Shown here: piece after piece, positions 53,803-62,179 of the stretch
How positions within the stretch are numbered: position 1 is the first letter of the stretch
How the letters are laid out: every line of letters begins with the position of its first letter
NCBI GenBank assembly: GCA_031275485.1
Contig: JAISOS010000007.1
Coordinates: forward strand, 1-64,000
Source: Clostridiales bacterium
Lineage (GTDB): Bacteria; Bacillota; Clostridia; Christensenellales; JAISNN01
Direction: 5' to 3'
DNA: 64,000 nucleotides
Notes under the pieces: model-generated
Database searches by the model: none
What the model was told of the DNA's origin: nothing
The model's input: only the letters and a program-made list of their open reading frames with translations
Made by a program: the position numbers and the translations under genes

Positions 53803-54714
53803 TTATTTTATTTCCGTATTTCCCAATTTTTTTAAAACCGCTTGAAAATAATCGGGCAGAGGCGCGTAAAACTCAAGAATCTCGCCGCTTACGGGATGCG
53901 CGACTATAAGCTTATGCGCGTGCAACAACTGCCCGTTCGTCTTGAATCTCATACTGCCGCCGTAAAGCCCGTCCCCCGTAACCGGGTGCCCGATATGCTT
54001 TGAATGTACTCTTATTTGATGCGTTCTGCCCGTTTTCAGCTCGAATTCGACGAGTGAAAATTCTCTAAATCGTTTTATCACTTTATATAGCGTAACGGCG
54101 CGCCTCCCCTCCCGCGTCACGCACATTTGCAGACGGTTTTTAGGATTTCTTCCTATAAAGGTTTCCACGATCCCCTCGTCCGCCTTGACCGCGCCGTCCA
54201 AAAGAGCGGTATAATACCGCCGCGCCGATTTTTCGGCAATCTGCCCGCTTAACGATAAATGAGCGCGGTTATTTTTCGCGGCCAGAATTAGTCCCGACGT
54301 GTCCTTATCCAGTCTATGAACAATTCCGGGACGCATTTCGCCGTTAAGATCGCTGAGGTTTTGCAAATTAAACAGCAGAGCGTTGACCAGCGTGCCGGAC
54401 GCCGCGCCTCTCGCGGGATGCGCTACCATACCCTGCGGTTTATTTATGACCGCAAAATCCCCGTCCTGATAGATTATGTCGAGAGGTATCGCCTCCGGCT
54501 TTACGGAAACAGAGCGGTTCTCCGTCCGCGCGTACAAAACGTCTCCCGCTTTCAATATCAGACCCGCTTTCTTTACCGCGCCGTTCACGGTCGCGCGCGC
54601 GCCGTCAATCAAGCTCTTCACGTAAGAACGCGTTGCGCCCTCTATACGCTCGGTCAAATACACGTCAAACCGCCGCCCCTCGCCCCCGTTCTCAACAATA
54701 AATTCATATTCCAT
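53803..54714 (-). CDS. rluD: RluA-family 23S rRNA pseudouridine synthase
   Basis: 303 residues. The S4 RNA-binding domain is at about 12-75 (RFDVYLTERIEGATRSYVKSLI). The catalytic domain has INKPQGMVAHPA, GIVHRLDKDTSGLI with the catalytic Asp, ELKTGRTHQIRVHSKHIGHPVTGD (54035-53964) and LLHAHKLIVAHPVSGE. It modifies uridines in 23S rRNA. No clear ribosome binding site is seen before ATG 54714, where R1 copy 15 begins 14 bp upstream. It follows lspA, as in many Firmicutes. Confidence 0.94.
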   Translation of the reverse strand: MEYEFIVENGGEGRRFDVYLTERIEGATRSYVKSLIDGARATVNGAVKKAGLILKAGDVLYARTENRSVSVKPEAIPLDIIYQDGDFAVINKPQGMVAHPARGAASGTLVNALLFNLQNLSDLNGEMRPGIVHRLDKDTSGLILAAKNNRAHLSLSGQIAEKSARRYYTALLDGAVKADEGIVETFIGRNPKNRLQMCVTREGRRAVTLYKVIKRFREFSLVEFELKTGRTHQIRVHSKHIGHPVTGDGLYGGSMRFKTNGQLLHAHKLIVAHPVSGEILEFYAPLPDYFQAVLKKLGNTEIK

Positions 54715-54727
54715 TTGTTTTAGATTA

Positions 54728-54787
54728 TGCGGATAAAACCTTATTTAAAAAAGGTTTTATCCGCGCCCTCTTTCCAAAAAACTTCAT
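54728..54787. repeat. R1 dispersed hairpin, copy 15
   Basis: GCGGATAAAACCTTATTT and AAAAAAGGTTTTATCCGC are near-exact arms, then CCCTCTTTCCAAAAAACTTCAT. Confidence 0.85.
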
Positions 54788-55115
54788 ATAGACCCTATAC
54801 TAAAACCCGCTAATTAACGTAAGATCAAGATATATAAACAATACGGATTGCGCCGTTTATAACCGCAAGCATATACGTTTCGGGACAGGCTACGGATTTT
54901 ATTTTAGACTGTTTTTATGCTCGGCTCGGATTCCAATTCATGATCTAAGGCATTTTTTGAGAAAGCGCGGCGATGCCGCGTCGGAAAAAACAGCGCGGCC
55001 GGGGCGCCAAAACGGGCGAAGTACGAATATAGCGCATATTGTCAAATCCGCTCAGATGTGTTTCCATATAAAAAAACGCCGCGACCGCGTTATTTTGCCG
55101 CCGCCTATTTTCGCC

Positions 55116-55826
55116 TCATTCCGGCGCTTGCCCGTTTTTTGTTATCTCCTTACCGCTAGTATTATCCGCAACATTAACACTATCCGTGCCGTCCGTTTCT
55201 ATTATTTCCGTGTTGTCCGCACCTTTACTCGTGGCGGGCGCTACGGATACGTCCGCGTTAGCATCGCGCGCTTTTTTGTCCGCAACCTCTTTTCCATCTT
55301 TTTCTCCGCGTTCTTTTTTTCGCTCGTCGGACAATGACAAAAGAAGCGTTATAATTATGAGCGCCGCCCCCGTTACCGTACACGCGTCCGCGACGTTAAA
55401 ACTCGTATAAAACACAAAATACAAAAAGTCGCGCACATATCCGTAAACGAGCCGCTCCGCGCCGTTCGCGAAACCGCCCGCGAGTATCAGCGAAAAGCCT
55501 ATGCGGACGGAGGGTTTTTCATTGAGATTTTTTAGAAGATAAAGTACGATGAGACCCGAAACAAGCATAGAGAAAACGCCGAAAAAACGCGACGCGCCAG
55601 AAAACATTCCGAAAGCGATTCCGTCGTTAGTCGCCGCCGTAAGGTAGAATATATTTTTTATCACCTCAATCGGCTCCTCACGCCGCTCCAAAACGTCGAA
55701 TACCGCGAGCTTGGACAGCCAATCAAGCGCGACGAAAGCGACGAATATTACGCCTTCGGTTATCAGCCTTTTCTTTTTATCTGCAGGCAGATTTTTTAGA
55801 TCGATTTTCAAATTAAATTTCCTCAT
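55116..55826 (-). CDS. lspA: Signal peptidase II with a long hydrophilic tail
   Basis: 236 residues; the family is about 150-170. It cleaves signal peptides of prolipoproteins. Four membrane helices are seen; LDWLSKLAVFDVL, NDGIAFGMFSG, ILAGGFANGAERL (usual NxxDR with Glu in place of the arginine-adjacent Asp), VRDFLYF and FNVADACTVTG carry the two catalytic Asp in VRD and VAD. After about residue 168 comes a charged, low-complexity tail of about 65 residues (KKERGEKDGKEVADKK, GTDSVNVADNTSGKE). RBS GGGGGAAA precedes ATG 55826. It sits between sepF and rluD; 54788-55115 holds only repeat remnants. Confidence 0.9.
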   Translation of the reverse strand: MRKFNLKIDLKNLPADKKKRLITEGVIFVAFVALDWLSKLAVFDVLERREEPIEVIKNIFYLTAATNDGIAFGMFSGASRFFGVFSMLVSGLIVLYLLKNLNEKPSVRIGFSLILAGGFANGAERLVYGYVRDFLYFVFYTSFNVADACTVTGAALIIITLLLSLSDERKKERGEKDGKEVADKKARDANADVSVAPATSKGADNTEIIETDGTDSVNVADNTSGKEITKNGQAPE

Positions 55827-56085
55827 TATAAATTTCCCCCGTGTCGGAATCCGTTTTTGTGGATTAAATTCATTCGGCAGGATTTTATAGGAATTTTTGC
55901 GGTTTTCGGGGCGTTTCCAAAAGAGTAATATCTAATCAGTTTAAGTACCGCGCGCTTCGAAGTATTCCGAACCGCGTCGTTTTTCGAAATATTCTTACCG
56001 TCAAAAATTCCCGTTTACACACCGCTTTGCCTAAAATCAAAGTAACGCGGCATTGCGAATATAATCCATAACAACTATAACGCCG

Positions 56086-56160
56086 AAGTTTTTTGGAAAG
56101 GGGCGCGTGGAAAACCTTTTGTGAACAAAAGGTTTTCCACGCGTAATCTATCTAAAAAAA
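56086..56160. repeat. R1 dispersed hairpin, copy 16
   Basis: One of the best copies: GAAGTTTTTTGGAAAGGGGC border, CGCGTGGAAAACCTTTTG and CAAAAGGTTTTCCACGCG exact arms; 13 bp past the sepF stop. Confidence 0.88.
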
Positions 56161-56172
56161 GAAAAACCTCTT

Positions 56173-56808
56173 TCACACATCGTTTTTATTTTTGCCAACT
56201 GCGTCGTTCGTAACCTTTACGAAACTCGGCGTAAACAGAAACGCGCTTCCCGTAATTCTTTGCATACCGCCGTTTAAAGCGTAGATCGCGCCGCTCATGA
56301 AATCAAGCATTTTCTGCGTCGTTCCGTCGGGCAGATAGTGCAACTCGACGATAACGGCTTCCATGCGCTTAACGGAATCTATAAGGCGGATAATGTCGTC
56401 GAGCGAGCGCGGATAATACACATTGATATTGCTCAAATTCCCGTATTCCGCGCCTTTCCCGCGTTTGACTTCGCCGTCGAAAGACAACCCACGCCCAAAC
56501 CTTACCCCGTTCGCCAATTCGGGCGCCGCCGCGTTAAAATCGACGCGGGCGGGTGAAAGCGTCTCCCCGTACCGCCTGTACGAATCGCGCTTTTTAGGCG
56601 CGGACGTAGCGCCAAAAGCGGCGTTAGCGCCGTAAATCTCGGTCGGTAGCGGCGGGCGCGCTACATGAGTTCCATGCGGCGACGAACGCGCTACGCGGGA
56701 CGGCGGCGGATTATCCGCCGCCGCGCTCGAATAAGTTCCGACGACGCGTCCTTCCTCCGCGCAATTTTCGGCGTGATAAAAATCTATAAATCGTCTGATT
56801 ATTCCCAT
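56173..56808 (-). CDS. sepF: Cell division protein SepF
   Basis: 211 residues. The N-terminal amphipathic membrane-binding helix MGIIRRFIDFYHAEN is followed by a disordered linker of about 100 residues (Pro, Arg, Ala-rich) and the DUF552 domain (about 125-211: SNINVYYPRSLDDIIRLIDSVKRMEAVIVELH in 56432-56337, then QKMLDFMSGAIYALNGGMQRI). SepF tethers FtsZ to the membrane and organises the Z-ring. ATG 56808, with AAGGGG upstream, matches the family start; the frame is open to 56859. Neighbours yggS and lspA match the usual cluster. Confidence 0.93.
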   Translation of the reverse strand: MGIIRRFIDFYHAENCAEEGRVVGTYSSAAADNPPPSRVARSSPHGTHVARPPLPTEIYGANAAFGATSAPKKRDSYRRYGETLSPARVDFNAAAPELANGVRFGRGLSFDGEVKRGKGAEYGNLSNINVYYPRSLDDIIRLIDSVKRMEAVIVELHYLPDGTTQKMLDFMSGAIYALNGGMQRITGSAFLFTPSFVKVTNDAVGKNKNDV

Positions 56809-56863
56809 ACCGTTCCGCCCCTTGCAGAAATTTATTATCTTCGGTATGCGAGGATCCAAAGAT

Positions 56864-56925
56864 TATGCGGAGGGCTTTTCTTGAGAGAAAAGACTTCTCC
56901 CCCCGCGCCCTTCAAAAGACCTTAA
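56864..56925. repeat. R1 dispersed hairpin, copy 17
   Basis: ATGCGGAGGGCTTTTCTTGAGAGAAAAGACTTCTCCCCCCGCG region with the CCCTTCAAAAGACC border. The rest of 56926-57205 shows no gene. Confidence 0.7.
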
Positions 56926-57205
56926 TAAATTTTTTTTCAACGCGTTCTTTCTTTAATAATGTCCCCCCGTGCCTTTTTCCGAAAATTTTCGTTAATTTAG
57001 GACATAAACGAATAAACGCTTTACCGATGTTCGTTAACTCCTTTTTCTTGCATGTTTATTCATCGGTTCAAAACATTATTCGTTGGGTTTTCGAATGCTT
57101 TATTCCTAAAACGCGAGGTGAACACTCTTTTTTTATTTTAAAACGCATATACGTTTTACGTTGTTTTCTCGCATGCTTATTCGTTTTTATTTATCCGCCC
57201 GCCGC

Positions 57206-57889
57206 TTAGACTTCTCTTTTCCCGAATATGGCGGAGCCAAGTCTTATCATATTCGCGCCGTATTTTACGGCGGTTTTATAATCGTTAGACATTCCGGCCG
57301 AGAGATATTTGCAGTCGAGGTTACCGCCGCGCATATTCCTCACGCGCACGAACAATTCGTAAAGCGCCCGATAATACCTTTCCGTATCGGCGGCATTGTC
57401 CGACGCGGGCAGAACGCTCATCAAGCCCAAAACGCGTATGCCTCTACGCATCGCAAGCCCGTTTATAAATTCCTCCGCGCCGTCTGCGGAAGTGCCTCCC
57501 TTAGACGCCTCGTCCGCGATATTGACCTCGACGAGGCAATCGGTTATGACGGAATTTTTCAAGGATAATCTATCGATTTCCTTCGCCAGCTCCTCTCTGT
57601 CCAAGGAATGAATTAAAACGTCCTTACCTATTAAATATTTAACCTTATTAGTTTGTAGCCGTCCGATAAAATGCCATTTAAATGGCGCGTCTTTCGCGTA
57701 ATGCGCGACGAATTCCTGCACGCGGTTCTCGCCCAAATCGGAAACGCATCCCGCGACGGCGGCAATCGCGCCGCTCGTCTGTGTCTTCACGGCGGCGATA
57801 AGCGTAATTTCATCGGGACTGCGTCCGCATTCGCGGCAGACCTCTCTTATGTCCGACCTGATTTTTTCTATATTAGCCTTGTAATCCAT
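57206..57889 (-). CDS. yggS: YggS-family PLP homeostasis protein
   Basis: 227 residues. Single-domain PLP-binding TIM barrel; LIAAVKTQTS carries the PLP lysine, followed by LGENRVQEF, WHFIGRLQTNKVKYL, VEVNIADEASKGG, GLMSVLP, LSAGMSNDYKTAVKYGANMIRLGSAIFG (57298-57215). These proteins bind PLP and affect amino acid and vitamin B6 balance. It heads the yggS-sepF-lspA-rluD series from the promoter at 57943-57971. Confidence 0.95.
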   Translation of the reverse strand: MDYKANIEKIRSDIREVCRECGRSPDEITLIAAVKTQTSGAIAAVAGCVSDLGENRVQEFVAHYAKDAPFKWHFIGRLQTNKVKYLIGKDVLIHSLDREELAKEIDRLSLKNSVITDCLVEVNIADEASKGGTSADGAEEFINGLAMRRGIRVLGLMSVLPASDNAADTERYYRALYELFVRVRNMRGGNLDCKYLSAGMSNDYKTAVKYGANMIRLGSAIFGKREV

Positions 57890-57942
57890 AAATTTTTCTC
57901 TTTATCGCCGCATAATCCGCCCGTTCATTACAAATCAGACTT

Positions 57943-57971
57943 AGTATACCATAAAGCTCGCCGAAAGTAAA
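57943..57971 (-). promoter_or_regulatory. yggS promoter
   Basis: Minus strand -35 TTTACT (57966-57971), 17-bp spacer, -10 TATACT (57943-57948). Confidence 0.78.
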
Positions 57972-58170
57972 GTTAAATCGTTTTTTTAACCGCGGAAAAA
58001 TATTCCGATTTTGTATTTATTTTAAGTTTTTAAAAAACACAAACGGTTTTTCTCCGAAGTACCGGTAAATTTCACTCCGTCCGTAAAGCGAAAAAATATT
58101 TTTCAAGCTTCGTATAGACATTAAAAACGCCGAGAACTTCGTCCCGAAATACGGATGCGTTTTCATTCTT

Positions 58171-58662
58171 TCAATCTAGCAAAAAACGTAACTCCTCAAA
58201 CCATTTTTCATATCGGAACGAGGGATTCGCTGGGCTTGTGGACGGCATTACAACGCAAGCCGTATCGGGATACGCGGCGATAAAAATTTCGTGCGCTTTT
58301 TTGCCGTTCAGAAGAATTTTTTCGATATGAGCGACGCGCAGTATGCCGCTTATATCGGCGGTCTTATAGCGCGAAATTTTGCCGTCGGAGGAGCCTTCCG
58401 TTTCGCACTCCTCCGCCATGTCGTAAAGGGCGATTCTATGTCTTTTCAAAAAGTCTTTTTTGCAAGCGGCGTCGTTCTTTATCTCCTCGCCAAAAAGCGC
58501 GGAAAGGACTTTGTAAAACCTGTTTTGCTTGTTTCCGTAATAAAAACCGCTTTCGCGCGATTTCACGCTTGGAAAACTGCCGAGTATCAAAACCCGGCTG
58601 TCCGCGTCGAAAAACGGTTCGAAGCCTCTGCCCTTATAATATATATTTTTGCGCTCGCTCAT
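58171..58662 (-). CDS. DNA-deoxyinosine glycosylase (uracil-DNA glycosylase superfamily, family 6)
   Basis: 163 residues. VLILGSFPSVKSRESGFYYGNKQNRFYKVLS (58593-58501) holds the GSFPS active-site loop and the asparagine-rich YGNxxNxFY motif of hypoxanthine-DNA glycosylases; HRIALYDMAEECE and VVMPSTSPANPSFRYEKW match the later motifs, including the loop before the final helix. It removes deaminated adenine (hypoxanthine) from DNA in base-excision repair. It lies between metG and yggS; 57972-58170 holds no gene. Confidence 0.9.
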   Translation of the reverse strand: MSERKNIYYKGRGFEPFFDADSRVLILGSFPSVKSRESGFYYGNKQNRFYKVLSALFGEEIKNDAACKKDFLKRHRIALYDMAEECETEGSSDGKISRYKTADISGILRVAHIEKILLNGKKAHEIFIAAYPDTACVVMPSTSPANPSFRYEKWFEELRFLLD

Positions 58663-58699
58663 AACGTAAATCCCGCGTGATTCTTAGCGGATTGGAACA

Positions 58700-58764
58700 G
58701 GCGTCGTTTCGGAAAAAACCTTTCGCGAACAAAATCCCCCGCCGCCTCTTTACAAAAAACTATG
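58700..58764. repeat. R1 dispersed hairpin, copy 18 (degenerate)
   Basis: GGCGTCGTTTCGGAAAAAACCTTTCGCGAACAAAATCCCCCGCCGCC, given here as 58700-58746, with the CTCTTTACAAAAAACTATGG border. Confidence 0.6.
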
Positions 58765-58857
58765 GTATTTATACGGCACGCCGACGTCCGCAAAATCCCC
58801 GTCTGCCGTTATGCCCGCGCGGTTAGACGCGCGTTTTTTTAATTTACTTTAAGCGGA

Positions 58858-60957
58858 TTATCTCACCGTGCAACCGTCCGCAAAATCCCCGTCCGTCGTT
58901 ACAATCGCTAAATTATGCTCCGCGTCCTCCGCGCACAAAATCATTCCCTCCGAAAGTACGCCTCTCAGCTTTGCGGGTCTCAAATTGGCTACGATAACGA
59001 CGGTTTTTCCGACCGTTTCGTCCGGCGCGAATTTATGCGCTATGCCGCTTACTACTGTTCTCGTTTCCTCCCCGCATTTTAGGGTAAACTTCAAAAGTTT
59101 GTCGGATTTTTCCACCCTTTCGCACGCCGTAATCTTAGCGGTTTTCAGTTTTATTTTCGCGAATTCGTCTATGCTTATAAGCCCGTCGTTTCGGGTTTCG
59201 TGAGCGCCGCTTCCAACTTCGCCGCCAGCGTTTCCGGCGGATTTATTTTTCGTTTCTATATCGCGTTTTTCAACTCCGCAGTCCGCGCTTTCCAAGCTCT
59301 TTTCCGCCCCGTTCCGCGCGGTTCTTTCGATAGTTTGCAATGCCTTTTTTTTGCCGTCTTCCGCCTCGTTTCCGTTCGGCTTATCCGTGTCCGAAATCTC
59401 CCCGTTCAAAAATTTCAATTCCTTTTCAATATCGATTCTCGGAAATAACGGCGGAATTTTATTAACGGTAACGCCCGCCTTTATGCCGCCGAATTTTTTT
59501 ATACTCCCAAAGTCCGTCCGATGTTTCGAGGACAGCGATTCAAGTATTTTCCCGGACGTTTCCGGCAAAAACGGCTCCGTCGCGACGGCTATTATTCTGA
59601 TAGTCTCGGCGAGAACATACAGCACCGTATTCAGTCTTTCCCCGTCGCCGTTTTTGTCGAGCGTCCACGGCGCGGTCTCGTCTATATATTTATTACAGCT
59701 TTGAGCCAATCCTATAATTTCACCGAGAGCGTCGGGCGCGGACAGCCTGTCGATATGCTCCGTTATTCTCGTAAGCAAGCCCTCCGCCCGTTCTATCAGC
59801 TCTCTGTCGGCGGCGGCGTATTCTCCCGCCCCGGGCAGTACGCCGCCCGCATACCGTTCTATCATGGCGGCGGTGCGGCTGACAAGATTGCCTAGATCGT
59901 TGGCGAGATCGGCGTTTATTCGGTTCAAAAACACGGCGTTAGTATAGTTTCCGTCCTGCCCGAACGGAATGGCGCGCAGGAGATAATATCTCACAGCGTC
60001 GGCGCCGTACCTTTCGGACAGCGTTACCGGGTCTACGGTATTACCCTTGCTCTTGCTGATTTTGTCCCCGGAAAATGTCATCCAACCATGCGCGTAGATT
60101 TTTTTCGGGAGCGGAAGGTCGAGTGCCATAAGGAACGCGGGCCAGATAACCGCGTGAAAGCGCACGATTTCCTTCCCCATCATATGAAGGTCGGCCGGCC
60201 AATATCTGTCGAATTCCGAGCGATCGTCCGATTCGCAGCCCAGCGCGGTGATGTAATTATTGAGCGCGTCCATCCAGACGTATACGACGTGCCTATTGTC
60301 GAAAGGCACGGGTATGCCCCATTTGACCGTCGTGCGGCTGACGCACAGGTCCGAAAGACCCGGCTTTAAGAAGTTGTTAAGCATCTCGTTCACGCGGCTT
60401 TTAGGTTCCAAAAAATCGGGATTTTCCTCAAGAAATTTCATCACCTTGTCGCGGTATTTCGAAAGGCGGAAAAAATAACTTTCCTCCTTAGTCAGCTTAA
60501 CTTCCCTGCCGCAATCGGGGCACTTGCCGTCTTTGAGCTGCGCCTCCGTCCAAAAGGACTCGCAAGGCACGCAATAATGCCCGCTGTATTCGCCGAGATA
60601 AATATCCCCCTTTTCGTATAACCTGGCAAATATTTTCTGCACGGCGTCAATGTGTTCATTGTCCGTCGTCCTTATGAATTTGTCGTAGGATACGCCCAAA
60701 AGCTTCCAAAGCTCTTTCAGCTTAGCGACCTTGCCGTTTACGTATTCGATCGGCGTCATTCCGCTTTTTTTGGCGTTTGTCTCGATTTTCTGCCCGTGCT
60801 CGTCCGTACCCGTGAGAAAAAAAACGTCATAACCCCACTTTCTCTTAAACCTCGCGATACAATCGCACATAACTGTTGTGTAACAGGTTCCGAGATGCCA
60901 TGCTCCGCTCGGGAAATAAATGGGCGTGGTGATATAAAACTTCTCCGATTTTTTCAT
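58858..60957 (-). CDS. metG: Methionyl-tRNA synthetase with C-terminal tRNA-binding domain
   Basis: 699 residues. Charges tRNA-Met. ITTPIYFPSGAWHLGTCYTT has the HIGH-like HLGT, then FLTGTDEHGQKIE, zinc-type CVPCESF..CPDCG, WVDALNNYI-like VWMDALNNYITALG, and the KMSKS variant DKISKSKGNTVDP. The C-terminal OB-fold (about 598-699: DEFAKIKLKTAKITACERVE, RTVVSGIAHKFAPDETVGK, LRGVLSEGMILCAED) is the dimerising tRNA-binding domain. Between catalytic core and OB-fold is a low-complexity linker of roughly 80 residues (KPNGNEAEDGKKKALQ, TKNKSAGNAGGEVGSG), longer than usual. AAAGGGATT precedes ATG 60957. Confidence 0.96.
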   Translation of the reverse strand: MKKSEKFYITTPIYFPSGAWHLGTCYTTVMCDCIARFKRKWGYDVFFLTGTDEHGQKIETNAKKSGMTPIEYVNGKVAKLKELWKLLGVSYDKFIRTTDNEHIDAVQKIFARLYEKGDIYLGEYSGHYCVPCESFWTEAQLKDGKCPDCGREVKLTKEESYFFRLSKYRDKVMKFLEENPDFLEPKSRVNEMLNNFLKPGLSDLCVSRTTVKWGIPVPFDNRHVVYVWMDALNNYITALGCESDDRSEFDRYWPADLHMMGKEIVRFHAVIWPAFLMALDLPLPKKIYAHGWMTFSGDKISKSKGNTVDPVTLSERYGADAVRYYLLRAIPFGQDGNYTNAVFLNRINADLANDLGNLVSRTAAMIERYAGGVLPGAGEYAAADRELIERAEGLLTRITEHIDRLSAPDALGEIIGLAQSCNKYIDETAPWTLDKNGDGERLNTVLYVLAETIRIIAVATEPFLPETSGKILESLSSKHRTDFGSIKKFGGIKAGVTVNKIPPLFPRIDIEKELKFLNGEISDTDKPNGNEAEDGKKKALQTIERTARNGAEKSLESADCGVEKRDIETKNKSAGNAGGEVGSGAHETRNDGLISIDEFAKIKLKTAKITACERVEKSDKLLKFTLKCGEETRTVVSGIAHKFAPDETVGKTVVIVANLRPAKLRGVLSEGMILCAEDAEHNLAIVTTDGDFADGCTVR

Positions 60958-61151
60958 AAATACCGAATCCCTTTATTTTATTTTTGAGAGCTCTGAATTT
61001 TTGCGATAGATAAACCTGACCGGTATTATTCTATCTATACGAACGATATTACGCGGAGAATTCTACCTCCCACGCCGCTCTTTTTTGGGGAACGGCGCTT
61101 TCAAATCCGGCGGCGCCGCGTTCAAAAGCGCAACGAGTACAACTGTTTACA

Positions 61152-61180
61152 AGTATACTACAAAATCGAAAAAATGTAAA
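61152..61180 (-). promoter_or_regulatory. metG promoter
   Basis: Minus strand -35 TTTACA (61175-61180), 17-bp spacer, -10 TATACT (61152-61157); the leader is about 190 nt. Confidence 0.8.
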
Positions 61181-61499
61181 CAAAAAAACGACGTATCCGA
61201 CCCGCCTTTTCTTTTTTTATTTGAAAGTTTTTTTTGAAACGGACCTTATGCATAAGAAACCTTTTCTTAACAATCGCTATAGCTCTTATCCGCTCCGATT
61301 TTATCTCAACGTACCGCAAGACTAAGTCGTTTTGCTTTACCGCCTCAAAACATATCTCTTCGGAGTTTATTTCTTTTCAATTATATAGCTTGCTTTTTGC
61401 ATAACTTCGCTTGCAATTTTATTTCAGCCTCCGCTAACCGAAAAACCTCGTCGCGGTTAATTCCGAAAAATTCTAAAACCTTATCAGTCCGAATTGCAA

Positions 61500-61670
61500 A
61501 TGGAACTTAACCACGTAAAAGCCAATGCGCAAGGCGAAATACCAATAAAAATCAAGAGGTCAAAGAGAGAGGTAGACGAATTTATTGCTCATAAATTACG
61601 GACAAAAACAGAAGTCCAAAAGCAAGAATATATTAATTATACCTTTTTATCCACTGCGTGTAAAGGATAA
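61500..61670 (+). CDS. Short ORF, possible remnant of a mobile-element gene
   Basis: ATG 61500 to TAA 61670, 56 codons: MELNHVKANAQGEIPIKIKR, then SKREVDEFIAHKLRTKTEVQ and KQEYINYTFLSTACKG. There is no good ribosome binding site. The style (Lys-rich, AT-rich codons) matches the right-end island rather than the host genes. It may be a broken piece of a larger gene; no family recognised. Confidence 0.35.
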   Translation: MELNHVKANAQGEIPIKIKRSKREVDEFIAHKLRTKTEVQKQEYINYTFLSTACKG

Positions 61671-61796
61671 AAACAACAAGATATTGTGATTGAATATGCT
61701 GTCTAATACAATTTAAGACGGTTTCACACACATTTTCACACATAGTGGAAAAATAAAATTAAAAAGGAGTAAAAAAACAAATCGCTGTTGTTTGTA

Positions 61797-61826
61797 AAAT
61801 GGGCTTAACGGCTCATTTTTTATTGT
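61797..61826 (+). terminator. Terminator-like hairpin
   Basis: AAATGGGCT and GGCTCATTT pair (with one G-U and one C-A) over TAAC and are followed by TTTTTATT. A GGAG-like sequence lies upstream without a start codon. Confidence 0.5.
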
Positions 61827-61906
61827 CGGTGCGGTGCGTTTGCGTGGCGGGGACAAGCCCTCGCCACCGCAAAACGCAATACCGCACCCGCAACCGAACA
61901 ATCAAA
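61822..61906. repeat. Long imperfect hairpin (~40-bp arms)
   Basis: Outer ATTGT/ACAAT, then GGTGCGG/CCGCACC, TGCGTTT/AAACGCA and GCGTGGCGGGG/CCCTCGCCACCGC pair in order around CAAG. It resembles a transfer origin or a structured RNA; no family assigned. Confidence 0.55.
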
Positions 61907-62020
61907 AAATGTAACGCCGTTTATACACCCCATTTTTTGCCTACGGCGTGGCTCAAAGGATAAACTTTGTCTTCTGCATAAAACTCTGGCTTTGTGTGGT
62001 TACTCCGTTTTATTGTTTAT

Positions 62021-62084
62021 CCTTTGTCGTATTTGTGCGTTGTGCTGTTTTGTTTACAGCGACAAGGATAAATAACAAAACTAA
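62021..62084. repeat. Inverted repeat around the AAGGATAAA motif
   Basis: GTTTATCCTTTGTCG and CGACAAGGATAAAT form inverted arms about 36 bp apart. The motif AAAGGATAAA also occurs near 61662 and 61955. The gap 60958-62179 thus holds the metG promoter, one short ORF and these palindromes. Confidence 0.5.
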
Positions 62085-62122
62085 ACTTCCATAAGCAATA
62101 TTTTGGACAGTATGTAATATAA

Positions 62123-62151
62123 TTGCGAAATCTTTTGTTTTATTGTATAAT
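62123..62151 (+). promoter_or_regulatory. Promoter of the methylase-DUF262 unit
   Basis: -35 TTGCGA (62123-62128), 17-bp spacer, -10 TATAAT (62146-62151), about 28 bp before the ATG. Confidence 0.7.
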
Positions 62152-62179
62152 AAAAACATTTACAAAAGGAGTATAAGAA

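Noticed and set aside
61713-61901. 62-codon minus-strand frame across the palindromes before the methylase
   Set aside because: It is read through a perfect hairpin and a terminator; Cys/Gly/Phe-rich nonsense composition.
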